DNA of 64,000 nucleotides, taken from the NCBI GenBank assembly GCA_036346225.1, contig JARFIW010000942.1:1695001-1759000 (forward strand), given 5' to 3'. Within the stretch, counting starts at the first letter, position 1. Every line of letters begins with the position of its first letter. The stretch is from Platerodrilus igneus (taxonomy: Eukaryota > Arthropoda > Insecta > Coleoptera > Lycidae). The notes under the pieces were generated by a model. It searched no databases and had not been told where the DNA came from. It worked only from the letters and a program-made list of their open reading frames with translations. Shown in pieces: positions 32,762 to 45,182 of this stretch. Made by a program: the position numbers and the translations under genes.

Positions 32762-33869
32762 GATTATTCCCGGTTTTATTATTAAAGTAAAAATAATTCT
32801 GAATACATTTTTACGCTTTGAACCGTATTTACATTTGAAAAAAAAGTGGTAATGTAATTCTTTATTGTATGTTTTCTAAGCTCACATAGTAAAAATGTGT
32901 AGGTAATGAATAAATAGTTTATGAGTTGTTGCTTTATGCTGTAGACTAAGGTAACAACCACATTTTGTTGCAGATGAATTTGTTTTGACTTGTCCAAATT
33001 TAGAAATATATGAGTTAGGTGGAAGAATGCCTGGTAACAACTCAAGGGCTTAAGGGTGTGAAATGGATCCTTCACGAGAAATACTTACGGCTCTCACCAA
33101 TTCTATTGGCTGGAAGCCCATAACTTATCACTTTGCAGTTCAAACCTAGAAAGTCTTGCATTTATATTACACCTGTAAGAGCTTTGCATATTTTTTCCTT
33201 TATCTAAGTTTTCGATTTTTCTCTAAAAACCGCCTGGATAAATTAGATTTTACACAGTTATTCGATGATCTTCTGTTGAATTCAAACTATATTCACACGA
33301 GCAATTTTTTTCAGGCTCTATTTTCGCGGTTCACAGTTTGGCTGGACCCGGCGGTCTAGCTCCAAGCTTCAAACGGGTCCCAAGACGAAAAGTCCAATTA
33401 GCCCAACGCCGTTACATAAATTCGACCTTGCCATATAGGCCCAGCTCATTTTGATAAGACCGATTCACGTCTAACGACTTAGCCTAATTTGGCGCCTAGA
33501 GTAAAACTAATAGTGAAAAATTGATGAATTTAATACAATTGGTATGAAATATAAAAGGAAATTTCTTGAACATACACGAACAAACTGCAATTAACTCCCT
33601 TTAACGAGGAACACTACCACATTTCAAGTAAAATAGATACTTTAATTTTCGATAAAGGTGCACTCACGATCAAGTATTAATTAATATAATTTTTAACGGG
33701 TTTTAAGAAACAAATAATAGAGATAAAATACAATGATAAAATTACTCATGAGCACTTATAACTCCAAATTAATTTATTTCTTTTTTATTTGTAATTGAAT
33801 AAGTATGCTCAAACCAACGCGTATACTTCGACAAAAATTTGTCAATAACTCTCTTAATTTGTGCAGATT
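32762..33869. other. No gene recognised
   Basis: AT-rich; frames of 60-100 codons without motifs. Confidence 0.4.
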
Positions 33870-34479
33870 GTTACGTGTTAAGTGAATTAACTCGTAACGT
33901 GCCTTTTTCATTTACAGGATATCTAAGTTCCGTCTCATATCTATTAAATCTATTGTATTTTATGTAAAAGTAAAGGAATTCCTTTTGTTTCCTTAATATG
34001 GTCCTGAAAATTTTATAAATTATTGTTTATAAGAATAAAATGGTTTCAACTAGCATAAATATGTTAAGATCTCTCTCGGGGATTTTTATCGCTCTCGGGA
34101 AAATGATGTGACTAATAGCTATTGAAGTGACGAAGTTCTCTAGTATAATTGGGTGTAAGGCATCAGTCGGTTTGGATAACCTCATCCTGTGAAGGACGAA
34201 TAAGTACTGGGACAAAGGAGTAATTACGTGAACACTTTAGTGCCAGCATCATGGAAGTGATTGTTTTTCGTGAGGATGCCATTACCGCGTATTTTGATCT
34301 AATGTCCGAATTTCTCGTTTCTCTCTTTTTATCTTTCCCTTAGAGGGTACTACAGCTAATATTGACAAACAAAAACGTACCATCTACAGAAGATTGAATT
34401 ACCAAGACCCTGAGAAGAGTTTATCGCCGTAGGCCATGAACCGTAAGTGTTTATAACTTTATTAACTTGTTAGGAAGTA

Positions 34480-34726
34480 TTTTTCTTAATCCTTCTTGGG
34501 TATTAAACCATTCAGAGTTTTTAAAATTATTTTTATTTACGTTTTGATCCATAACCTAGGATCCTTTTCAAAATAATAAAAATTTTAAGTTTGACATTTA
34601 TGACACAAATTGAAGGTCATGGATCGAAACGTAAATAAAGACAATTTTAAAAACTCTGAGTGGTTTAATACCCAAGAAAGATTTAGAAAAATACAACACA
34701 AACCACAACAAACATACAAGGAGTAT
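34480..34726. mobile_element. 247-bp inverted-repeat insertion with 13-bp target duplication
   Basis: Flanked by 'ttgttaggaagta' at 34467-34479 and 34727-34739. The uninterrupted copy at ~38896 has only one such site. Arms 34484-34552 and 34619-34685 are inverted copies (~67 bp, containing 'ggtattaaacca' and 'gagtttttaaaatt') around a 66-bp spacer. Read on the minus strand it ends in an A-rich run next to the duplication, as a retroposed sequence would. Confidence 0.75.
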
Positions 34727-34767
34727 TTGTTAGGAAGTACCGCAATTTGCACGATTATACTTTAATA

Positions 34768-35386
34768 CTAGGGTTATTTTTAAAGTAAGAACCGTTTGCT
34801 CGCCCCTATCTGCGCATATCGATACCCGTGGTCGTTTTACCAACTGTTTTCTCAGGTCATTTGTCAACGTTGTCAGTCGGTCTGAAGTTGCTAGCGAAAA
34901 TAGACTATATTGTGCAACAATGTAATATCAGCTATGTCCATTGCTAATCCCGCCGATTGCGCTGATCGGTATTGTGAAATCTTGAAGAAACTTTAGCGTC
35001 CAATACAGAATCGTCGAGGAGGCGCTTACTCACTAGTGGAGAGTGTTTAGTGCCTGCCCGCATACTGCTGCCGGAACGCACGCGTTGCTAGAGAAGTTTA
35101 AATGGGAATATCTCCATCACCCACATACAACCCCGACCTAGTACCTTCCGATTATCACCTCTTTATAAAATTGAAAGAAGTTTTAGGCGGAAAACGGATG
35201 CAAATAGATGATAACGTCAAAGACATGGTCAACGGTTGGCTAAAAGACTGGCGGTCGTCTTCCATGACGAGGGGATCGTCAAACTCAACTCCCGTTCGGG
35301 AAAATGCCTCAAGCGAAACGGGGAAATAATATTTTCGAAAAATTTTAGTTTTGTTTACTTTTAAACCAGTTTAAAAATGACCCTCA
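34768..35386 (+). mobile_element. Internally deleted mariner element, 619 bp
   Basis: Ends 'CTAGGGTTATTTTTAAA' and, in reverse complement, 'TGAGGGTCATTTTTAAA' are inverted repeats. TA flanks both sides (34766-34767 and 35387-35388). The corresponding empty site in copy B (38928-38955, '...actttaataattaatt...') has a single TA, which confirms the boundaries. Inside, 'MSIANPADC' (about 34934) is a mariner transposase N-terminus. It is followed almost at once by the C-terminal third, so most of the gene is deleted. Confidence 0.88.
34995..35329 (+). pseudogene. Mariner transposase C-terminal remnant
   Basis: 'PIQNRRGGAYSL' then, in the frame from 35055, 'ACPHTAAGTHALLEKFKWE' and 'NPDLVPSDYHLFIKLKEVL' with 'GGKRMQIDDNVKDMVNGWL' match the second half of mariner transposases around the catalytic DD34D region. 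The 'HDNARPHTA' block is damaged and its Asp lost. The frame ends at 35329 with a frameshifted tail. Non-functional. Confidence 0.85.
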
Positions 35387-35420
35387 TAATTAATTAAAAT
35401 AGTATCGAGGTGAGAGTAAC

Positions 35421-37010
35421 AATGGCGCTACAACTTCTGGGGCGTTTTCAAGGATGTAACATTGTTTGTTAATTATAAAATATTTAGGTAGGTTTTTTTC
35501 TTTTTTCTATTTATAATAAAATTTACCGATTGGATTGTGAACTATGGTAATAACTTTGGGTAGCGTTATCTTTTGTGACTATTAAAATCTAGAATTTTAT
35601 TTTTGCAAACACCGCAGAACATAAATTTGCTTTGTTTTGGGTAAACAATTACTATCTGAACTAAAAACATTGAATCTATTACTGAACTAGAAAATATCGT
35701 TAAAATTACCGACTAAATAAATTCTTCTAAACACTAGAATGAAAGTTGGAAACTTTCCTTTTTTAAATTTTTAGAGGGACAAATTTCAGACTTCTAGTGG
35801 TTTTAGCCCGCGTAACTTATTGTGAAATATATTAAAATAATACAGGAAATGTTATTTTTTTCGTATTTAGGCAGGTTTTTTGAAGTTATGATTAATGTTT
35901 CAGCTTTTTAATAAAGTTAATGGTTTAAAGTTATGCTTTAAAGTTTTGTACTTAATAACGCTTTCAGATCTCGTGTTTAGTACGTAACCTATAAATAATT
36001 TATTTTCGTAATTAGGCCTATGTATATATTAACGTTTTGAAATACCACGGCATTTGTCTTAATACTTTTTAGTAAATGACTTTGACTCATTTGAAATTTG
36101 CCTTTATCGATTAAAATTTTTTTTGACAACAGTATACTCATCGTTTATGAAATTTTTCATAGGATAAATACTTGTAATTTTTAATAAGATTATATAATTA
36201 TACCTTACAGTAGTTTCTGCTTACTCATTTAAGATTTCGATATTTACTAATCATTCTTTTCACGTTTGAATGGTAAAATTTTTGTTTGAATACTTTTGAA
36301 AAATTTTCTTTTTGCATATTTTGTTTACTTACTTATTGACTTAACCTAATTGATAATTTTTATTCGCCCAGTTATCAATAAAAACTTATGAGTTGACTTT
36401 TTTAGAGAATTTTTTTCGAAAATTAAATTAAAATTTTTAAGATGAATTGTCTACATTTAAAAACGAAAGAAGTTTGTTTTGAATTTACTTATTATTTTGG
36501 CTCCTTAGATATTCAAAGTATCTTTACTAATTTCTCTAATACTTTCTTGGTTACTTTTATCTCGACGCCTCCTCTTCTCCCTCCATTTATGATTGTTATA
36601 TCTTTGAGATGAATTACGCAATAAATCTTTAGGACTTGTGGGAACTGATGCTTTTTACATAGGGCCGACAACTATTCCTATGTTGCAAAGACAGGAAATT
36701 TTATTTTTGTTTTCATTTTGGAGTTTTTACTCATTATTGTATTCGGGTTCCTTTCCTCCTTTTTTTTTTAATTTCTGACCTAGAAATTTCATTGTATTTT
36801 TTTTTGTCTAACATAAGGCTGAGACATTGTAGCTTCTATTATACCGCTTTTCACTATGGTGATGTGAATTTACCATATATACCTTTCTCATCGATTTTTG
36901 ATGTCTTTCGGTTAAATATGTCTACTTTTGAGAATAGCAAGGCGTTGTTTTGTTTTAGTTTTTGTTGCTAGGCAGGAAGCCCTTCAGTTTTCCTGTTCTT
37001 TTTGTTTGGG

Positions 37011-37014
<4 letters not shown>
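35421..37014. other. No gene recognised
   Basis: Very AT-rich; no motif on either strand. Confidence 0.4.

Positions 37015-37052
<38 letters not shown>
37015..37052. repeat. (CT)n microsatellite
   Basis: About 18 CT units. Frames crossing it read long Ser-Leu runs and are not supported as genes. Confidence 0.95.
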
Positions 37053-37058
<6 letters not shown>

Positions 37059-37784
37059 TCTTTCTTTCATCTATAGGACGCTTGTCCGAAGATTTAACTT
37101 TTTCAAATTTCGCTGACTTTCTGCCTTATTTGTCCTTCGGCGGGTCTGTCTTAAGTCCCAAAGACTACCGTCTGTCACATGAAAGTGGTATTTCCCTACT
37201 TCGAATTACTGACTTCATTTTGGTGAGTTGAGTAGCGCCTTTCTATCTACCTCGTCTACCATCTTTTGATCAATTTGAGAATTTCTTCTCTCTTCGTCTC
37301 GGGAGCTACTATGGCATCCCACTAATTCCTACGTCATTGTTTTATCACATTTCCCAATTCTATGTAACCTATTTTTTTTAGTTAGTCGCCGTATGGTCTG
37401 GAGATCAGGCACCCACGGCAACGGGCCATGTTGTGCGAACCTCGTTTACGATAATGCGTATCGTCACTGTCCTTGTCTTACGCGGTAGCAGTGTTTTTGT
37501 TGTTGATTTGTTTGCCGATGGCATATTTTGTGGACTTCACACTTGGGGCGCAGACAATCCTGTTCGTTGTATGTTCAACAGAACGGGCACCGCTTGTTGA
37601 ACCTGTGTTTTGGGCACAAGAAAATTCCCTTTTGACGCGACCATTCTTTGAATTTATTTTTAAATATATCGAAAGACGGAGAACTGATTGTTTATTTTGA
37701 CTAACGAATGAGTGCCACTGTGAATCGCTGGACAGTCTCACACGTGTTCAAGAGGACGAGCCTCTAGTCCATCGATATTTTTAT
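37053..37784. other. No gene recognised
   Basis: Frames of 75-89 codons overlap on both strands near 37473-37741 but match nothing I know. Confidence 0.35.
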
Positions 37785-37870
37785 CTTGGGATTTTACTTT
37801 TATCTTGGGATTGGGAAATGTCTTGGGATTTTACCTCTATCTTGAGCTTGTCTTGGGAAATTATTTTTTG
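37785..37870 (+). repeat. Short tandem repeat built on 'tcttgggattt'
   Basis: Five imperfect copies of 'tatcttgggattttac' or 'gtcttggga' within 90 bp. Confidence 0.7.
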
Positions 37871-38314
37871 TTCTTATAATTCGGCAAAATTTTTTGGGAA
37901 TTTTAATTAACGATTATTTGAAACCAAGATTTGTATAATCCGGGTGATGTGAAAGTTGAAATAAAGAACTTAACTGGCTTTAGCTTTATAATTTGTTAGG
38001 GTAAGTAGGGAAAATTTGTGTTAGTAATCCATAGATCTGTAGGATTTTAGGTTAAGGAAAGTTTCTTACTTTCTGACAAAATGTGTTGCTGGCGGGAATT
38101 ATGGCAAATAACAACTGTGCGCGCAATACTGAGGTAATCTATCAATTAGTGAGAACTTCTTTGGTTTCCTGATTGATAGCGGTTTATTTTAAGAAAAGTC
38201 AGGTGGCGCCTAAAAATCTTTGCTTAGTCATTATGGATTTTAGATTGTAAGTTGTCCGGACTTGGGTGAACAAGAGGATTCTTTTTTTCTTTTTTTTGTA
38301 GTTTTTCCGCAATA

Positions 38315-38968
38315 GTTATGTGTTAAGTGAATTAACTTGTAACACGCCTTTTTCAGTTATTGTACATCCAAGCTTCGTTTCTGATATCTTTTAAATCTAT
38401 TGTATTTTGTATAAAAGTTAAGCAATTCCTTTTGTTTCCTAAATCCGGTTCTGAATATTTTATAAATTATCATTTATATTGTAATGGTTTTGACATGCAT
38501 ACATATGTTAAGATATCCCTGGGATTTTTATCGCTTTCGGGAAAATGATGTGAACTCGCGCTATTGAAGTGACGAAATTCTCTATTCTAATTGAATGTAA
38601 GACATTTGAATAACCCAATCCCGTGAGTGCTGGGACAAAGGGGTAATTACGTGAAAACACTTTAGTGCCGGACTTTCCGAAAGCGACTGTGTTTTAGTAA
38701 GAGTGCCGTTTCCGCGTGTTTCGATGTAGCGTCCGAATTTCTTATCCCTCCCTTCTTACCTTTTTCTTATAGGGCAGTGCCGCTAATATTTTCAGGCAAC
38801 AACGTTATGTAATCTGCAGCAGACCAAATCACCAAGACTCTGAAAAGAGTTTGTTGCCGGAGGCCATGCACTGGAAGGGTTCATAACTTTATTAATATTT
38901 GGAAGTACCGAAATTTGCACAATTACACTTTAATAATTAATTAAAAGAGTGCCGGGGGTGAGGGTAAC
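38315..38968 (+). mobile_element. Family 3 element, copy B (uninterrupted)
   Basis: GTTATGTGTTAAGTG start, GGGTAAC end, 654 bp. Aligns with copy A throughout ('aaatctattgtatttt', 'cctttttgtttcct'-type blocks, 'gggacaaagg', 'aattacgtga', 'accaagac', 'tttattaa', 'ttaataattaatt'). It serves as the empty-site reference for both insertions in copy A. No coding frame is conserved between copies. Confidence 0.8.
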
Positions 38969-39298
38969 AAGATTTTAACTTTAAATCTTATTTTACACAT
39001 TAATATTATTTACACGAATTATTCAACAGTAAGTTTCGAAGTCACAAAAAAACATCTACACCAAATATATAACATGTAACAATATTCCAACTAAAGCGCT
39101 ATCCATCAAAACATGAGAAATATAAAGAATCATGTCAACTTAAAATAAATGCTTACAAATACTTGCAAATGTAATCATGAAATCAATATACAACTACAAA
39201 AAGTCATGCCCAGTTAAGTGGGATACCAAAAACTAGGTACAGTAGTTCCAAACATGCCACAAGGGTTGCATGCCCATCTAATACCTTATAGTAAATTT
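38969..39298. other. No gene recognised
   Basis: AT-rich spacer. Confidence 0.4.
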
Positions 39299-39370
39299 TG
39301 ATTTTCCATTGCTCCACATAAATATACATTGGAGAGGAAGCAAGTTTTGTTTCACCTGCAAATTTAGAAT
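39299..39370 (-). mobile_element. SINE fragment (3' end only)
   Basis: 'gattttccattgctccac' and 'acattgg.gaggaagc.agtttt' match the 3' end of the SINE family. The rest is missing. Confidence 0.6.
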
Positions 39371-40390
39371 TTATTCTTCCATTTCCCGCCATTAGTAATC
39401 AAGTTCGGCACCAGACACCTAAGGAGAATTTTTTCAAAATTTCATAAATGCTGCGATCTTTTAGGAACGCGCTTAGAGGTAGAACAGCATAAGAAAACTT
39501 ACATGAACATAGTAATTCAAATAAGTCCAATAAGGGCACAACTGATCCTATTGGAAAGACTTTCGGGTTTGGACTGTGCATTTATTGAATTTGATTAGGT
39601 CAACATCCTTCTGAAACTTCTTACAAAAATGGTCGAAGTTTTGACTTTATTAAATTTAATAGCGACACGGCTCAAACTTGAATTTTGGCCGTGAACGTCT
39701 CTGACGGTTACAATGCCATTTTTGCTCAAAAATGGACAAACAGTATACGTTTAATACTTGCTTTCTGCTGGCCGTTTGTAAAAACCATTGAAATGTAAAA
39801 GTTTTATGGACGTTCTTCATATCGAGTTGCAAATAAACCTTTATCGAGAAATTTTTGAGTCGAAAATTCTTTTGGAGCACAAATTCAATTGTAGCATTAT
39901 GTAACATTTTGAAATGTTTATAGCCATACATCATTTTAATAGTTTCTGTATTGGGCATCCTACTAATAGGGTTAGGGTTTATTTTCTTTAAGAAATATAA
40001 TTTTTAGTTCATGCATTTTTGATCTGAGGAAGGATTATTTTTGTAATCTTACATTATTCAAACTTAAAGGTTGTCATATTAATTATGGTGGTTTTAAGGG
40101 TAAAAATGATATTTTTTGCTTTGTACTCTAAATTAGTGCAGTTTTATGATTTACTTGTTTTGATTAATAATGTATAACGTTAGCGCCTATGACATAATCG
40201 TCGTGGAACGAAAAAGGTTACATGCTAAATTATGCTGATGCAGGAAATGATGGTCTTTTCTCTGGTTCAAGTTAATGTTTCATTTTATTTTTATTCATTT
40301 TTATCTTTTATTTATTTGTTCCAACGTTTCAGTAGTCTGCTATCTGAAACTTAAGCTGACCTGGTTCCCCCCAGAAAGTAACCGCGAGTA
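39371..40390. other. No gene recognised
   Basis: A 100-codon minus-strand frame at 39656-39958 has no recognisable motif and no splice or start context that would support it. Confidence 0.35.
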
Positions 40391-40465
40391 ATGTGTGTGT
40401 GTATGAGGGCATATGTTATGTGCGTGGGTGAGGGCGTGTGTATGTGTATTGTGTGTGTGGTGTTC
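40391..40465. repeat. GT-rich low-complexity tract
   Basis: Interrupted (GT)n, giving spurious Val/Cys-rich frames. Confidence 0.8.
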
Positions 40466-43400
40466 ATATCAGAATTACGTACCCTTTGTAGGACCTGGAC
40501 CATCGGCAGCCGAAAATCTCAGTTTTCAAGGAAGAACGCTCAGCGGATATTGCCTTATCAGTCCGGACAATCGACAGCCGGAAATCCAGACGTTGAAAAG
40601 GTCTTGTCCGGGTAGTTGTGTTTGTGCCTTTTATCGGTCAAAATAACGTTGGTGGATGATTGCCGTGGTTTTTTGTGCGAGTGCATTTAAGTGTGGGAAA
40701 AGGTTTTTGTTCCAAATAATCGCGTGTAGGGTCTCGTTTAATAATGTTTGTCTATCTGCATGCAAGTACGTGCGTATAAGTCATGACACTCGAATACTAG
40801 GTGTTCCGGTTTTCCTGTGTTTCCTCACGTGCATATGTTGTTGTCAACAAAATTCATGCGTTAAGTTAATGTTCCAGTAAAATAATTTTACATGTCTAAG
40901 ATAGAGAAAAATAACAAAAATAATTACAATTTGCGGTCTTTAAACCATGTTTTCGAATTCTACCGAAGATGATCTCGATTTTTATGAAGGGAAGATGGTT
41001 TTTTATGGAACACTTCGTCAAGACCCTTGAAAGAGATAACATGCACACTTAAGTAGATGCAGTTAACCTTTTGAACAATTAGGTATCGATCTGATTAATG
41101 TGATTAGTTAATAGAGTTTACTTTTAGGACGTCCTTCAGTAGATCATGTTGGGACAGGCATGTTAATTAAGAACACCTAATTTTCTAACGAAGTCCCAGA
41201 AGTTCTAGCAGCATCTAGTTTCAACGAATTGAGTCCATGAGATAGTTGATATTACTTGTTTCTAAACTTGTTTCTTCTGAAACTATCAGTACAGTAACTG
41301 TAAACTAATGAACAATTTTTTAAATGTTTAAACTTATAAACATACCCATAGTACGTTTCTGTAATTAGTCTTTTGAAATTAAAAAGTAGTTTTGTTCGCT
41401 GAAAACGTTTTCCATGAAGATAAATAATGTTTGAAATATATTTGTGCTTAAAACGTAATTCTGCAGTATATTAGAGTTTTATATACTGGTGTTTACAAAA
41501 CTAATGTAAAGGTAATAGTTTCCTGCCTTGATATAATACAAGATATTCCAATTACCTAGAGGCATGATTAATACGCAGGTAATTTAGCATTAATTTTGGA
41601 AACCCTTTTCTTTTAGCTAGCAGTTTTATATAATAATATTACTGTCCTGATCACTATGTTTATTTTAGGTTTGTTTTAAATTTAGTGCACTCAATTATTT
41701 CTAGTGTGAATTTTAGCCTAAAATCACTTTCCTGATCTCAGGTTTTGGTATTCTTTTGTTAATCCTTCTAGAGTTTCCTCTAAGAATTCCCGTATTTCGA
41801 GAGGTGTTGTCCAAGATAATTGCTGATTAAGACTGGTATTTCCCGCTCAATTGTATTCCGGGACCCTCTTTGAACATTTACACCACTCCTGCCACTGAGT
41901 TGGTGGGCATCCATTGTTGGTACAGTCAAGATTTTCGGTACTTTATCGAAATACAGAATTTTAGGGTGGTATTTCACCGAGTTTCTTTGTGGATTACCGG
42001 TTAGATACGTATCAAATAGTTTAGAGAATTAATTTTTAAATCTACATTAATGTGAATATTTATAATGGATAATCTCTTTTAAAATGTGTATCTTTCAAAA
42101 TATTTAAATTTTTTTGATACTCTAAAGTGCAATAAAGCAGCTTGTTGCATTAGGCAACCAATCATACAACTACAATAATACACAATGCCCCATTTTAACT
42201 TGGATTACTTCAATAACCAGATACGTAAATGATGTAGATTGTATATAAAGGGATCCGAGCAGCAGATTTTTTTTCACGCAAATTACAAAAGTATCGTATT
42301 TTGTGCAGACATAAATTTGTAGTTTGTTTGTACATTGGGTGTTGCATACTATTTTGACGCGTATCAAATCTCTTAGTATTTAATTTTTATATATGATTTT
42401 AACGTAGCTTTGTGAAACGAAATGCCTTTTCTGAATATTTACATCACTTTCTTTTGAGTATTATGTTAGGCTTTTGTCGATTGCGGGACCATCGTAAGCC
42501 AATTAGAATTGACTTTTTGCCGCGAGTGGTGAAGACAACAGTTTTCCTAGCACTTACCGATGGCTTGAAGTCTTAAGTTACAGTTTTATGAGCGTACGTC
42601 TAGGATAACCACTCGAGAGCTACAACTTCTAACCTATAATACAAGAATGCCTCAACTATATACAATAATTTGCCAGCCCACTTTTTAAAAGTAATCTTGA
42701 GTTTACCTTATTGAGAAAATCACAAATTCCATAGACTTGATTTTCAAGGAAAGCAATATCAGACTTCTTTTTATATGTTATAATATCAAGAATGTCAGTT
42801 TTCCTTTTAAGTTTCTTTTCCGTCCAATAAAACCAATACTGTAAATAATAAAATCTCTTTTATTACTCCATCAGATTGCAAACTGTCACTGGAAATTCCA
42901 ACCTATTATGTTGATTCATTTGACACAAATTGTCGAGGAACGCACCGAGATCGATGAAGGATGTAGTACAAGATGGAAATAAGTAAATTTAGTATATGAA
43001 ATATTTTTAAGTCGCTTCTCAAATAGGGTCGTTATTATTTTGAAAGGATTTCCAATTTACCTAAAGTATATATGAGTACTGAAAGTTGTATTAAAGTTTT
43101 TTGTTGAACTTCGATATCCATTATTTTCGAAATGAATCAATTTTTAGCGAACGAGAAGTTTATATCCCAGACATAGCTTTTAGTATTATCAAAATTTTTT
43201 TCATTGTCGAAAGATGATTCTTCACCGTGCAATTTTAGTTCCATCTGTAATTTATGCGAATAGGAGAAGAATGTTTACTGCTGCATCATATGAGTTTCCA
43301 GACACAATAATCAGTTTGTTTTCTCTTTTCAAAGACTATTCGAATATTTTTAAAATGGTACATTTGAGGTTAAGACGAAGCGCCGCAAAGTACTTACTTT

Positions 43401-43649
43401 TTCGGCTATGATCTTTTCTCTGCACGTTGTGTTTCAATCAGCATTAGCCTGTATATGATCTTCCGAAGGAACAGTTATTTTCTTGTTAAATTGGACTCGT
43501 CTTCGAACATTAAGTATTATGTTCTTTTTTTCTCTTGCAATGTAAAAACTTTATAATACTCTGCAGAGTTGAAGTACTTGAATGTTTTTAAATATAAGTA
43601 GAAATACTCCTTCTAGTGCTAAAGCATGTTGTGCACAAGGAAAAGGTAC
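40466..43649. other. 3.2 kb without a recognised gene
   Basis: AT-rich. A 27-codon frame at 40947-41030 starts 'MFSNSTEDDLDFYEGK' but nothing extends or supports it. Confidence 0.4.
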
Positions 43650-44220
43650 GGTGGTTAATCGCGTACTTGCATAGAGAGCGTACTAGGTTTCACAGAAATT
43701 ATAACTGAAATGAAATAATTTACGTTTTAAATTTACAATGTAGATTAATTAATATTCGCGTACCTTCTAAATTAGGGCATACTAGGCTGTTAAGTAACAG
43801 ATAATTGTTCTCTTATCTCTGGGTCGTACGCCGTGGATGCGGCATACCGATTCAGTTCATATTCTTAAAGAGGAGTTCGTTGTTTTACTTAAAACGTAAA
43901 CAGGAACACTAGATAATATACGAGAAGGAATTAGTATGAGGCACGACAAGTAAAACTCCACTGCATTGTCTATAATGCACTACTCCTGCACAGGCAGTTA
44001 AAGAAAAGGTAGTCAAGACAGGAACGAATAGTGGCGGCTGCTTTTCTCACAACTTGTCCACCACCACTACTGCTTCATACGCGTGCTGATTGGTCTGAAA
44101 ACTTCATATATCTATGGCCGAACCGTGAGAACCATCTATACCACAAAATTATATGATAATAAAAAAGGGCTATTTCTAAAAACACATTATTTTTTAAAAC
44201 TAGAATAACAAATATGTGTA
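43650..44220 (+). repeat. Dispersed repeat family 2, copy B
   Basis: Aligns with 26001-26600 in the same orientation ('agagagcgtac', 'gaggagttcgttgttttac', 'gtaaaactccactgc', 'gcactactcc', 'cttgtccaccac', 'gattggtctg'). Non-coding. Confidence 0.55.
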
Positions 44221-45026
44221 ATATACCTAAATTAATTTTACAAAAAAATACCTTACAATTAGTTATTCACTTAAATTTTTTGTTAAGCGCTTTTTGACAC
44301 GTAACAAGAACTCTGTAATTTTCAGCGCAATGTGTATAAACATTGCAATGGTACATTCCGTTACTTCATATTGCACGTGCTGTCACTTCTCTAGCATATG
44401 ATTTGATAAAACCTGACTTTTTGTTAAAATCGCAAATCCAAAACGTCGAAACTTACATCGAATCTACTTATTTCAACAACAAAATCAAAGATTTCACAGC
44501 TAGAGGCGAAACGATATCTTAATTAGTTTTGATGTTCCAAACTTTTTATCAAACGAAGCGAAATTTTTTCAGAAAACATCCAAATTTTGTCCATATGCTA
44601 CATATTTTATTAGGAACTTGGGTATATACGTGCAGGCAGATGGAATAATAATAGAAAACCCTTTAAATCTAATTATATTCAATCTTTGTGAAAGACGTTC
44701 GAACAAACAGTGTTGGAGTCGGCAAAGTACAGTCCTAGGACATAGTTTCGATACGCAACAACGCGTTTTGATTTGGGACTAAGCACTGAATAATCGTCGA
44801 AACTTACATCTACGTATAAGAAAATGCCAGTTAAAAGTAAACATTTAGTACCAGGTATGATTCAGCCGATGATGAATCATTCCCTAATTTAGATACGATG
44901 AAACAATGCAATTAACGACAAATTAACACAAGTTTAAGTTTGAGTAATAGTTGTAGTTTACGGTCATGCTGTTATCTAAATTGTTCGACGGGGTCTCGTA
45001 AGGTCCGGGTGTTTGTTTTTCTTCAG
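44221..45026. repeat. Diverged repeat pieces related to 45500-45670
   Basis: 44505-44660 and 45535-45670 share 'gctagaggc', 'ttgtccat' or 'ttgtccaat', 'attaggaactt' or 'attgggaacta', and 'gtggaaatagta'-like blocks. These probably belong to the downstream part of family 1. No coding motif. Confidence 0.45.
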
Positions 45027-45086
45027 ATTGCTGCAGTGAAGTTGGCTGTTGAAACCTACAACAGCTTTGGAACAAAATACATTCAG
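45027..45086 (+). CDS. Candidate 60-nt coding exon, product unknown
   Basis: A long pyrimidine tract ending 'gtttttcttcag' precedes 20 open codons reading 'IAAVKLAVETYNSFGTKYIQ', and 'cag/gtaatt' follows. Both splice contexts are good and the length is a multiple of three with phase 0 at both ends. I do not recognise the peptide. Chance is a real alternative at this length. Confidence 0.3.
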
Positions 45087-45182
45087 GTAATTGGAGGAAC
45101 GATAGAAGAATTCAAAGGTAAACTTCACTGCACTACCGTTCACTTCGTTTAATACGTCGATATAGTACGATAGGTGACGATA

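Larger units (their letters stand above)
33870..35420 (+). mobile_element. Family 3 element, copy A, with two nested insertions
   Basis: Begins GTTACGTGTTAAGTG at 33870 and ends GAGAGTAAC at 35420, so the termini are short inverted GTTAC/GTAAC. It aligns end to end with 38315-38968 and, in reverse, with 45706-46343. Relative to those it carries extra DNA at 34480-34726 and 34768-35386. Without these and their duplicated target bases it would be about 670 bp, close to the 654 and 638 bp of the other copies. The first 30 bp form a palindrome: 'gttacg', 'ttaa', 'ttaa', 'cgtaac'. No protein is encoded. The family is not one I can name. Confidence 0.78.

Noticed and set aside
33870..33900. Family 3 as a Helitron because of its terminal hairpin
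   Set aside because: There is no CTRR end next to the hairpin, and both ends share GTTAC/GTAAC, which fits a TIR element better.
36928..37231. Ser-Leu-rich frames over the (CT)n tract
   Set aside because: Microsatellite translation only.
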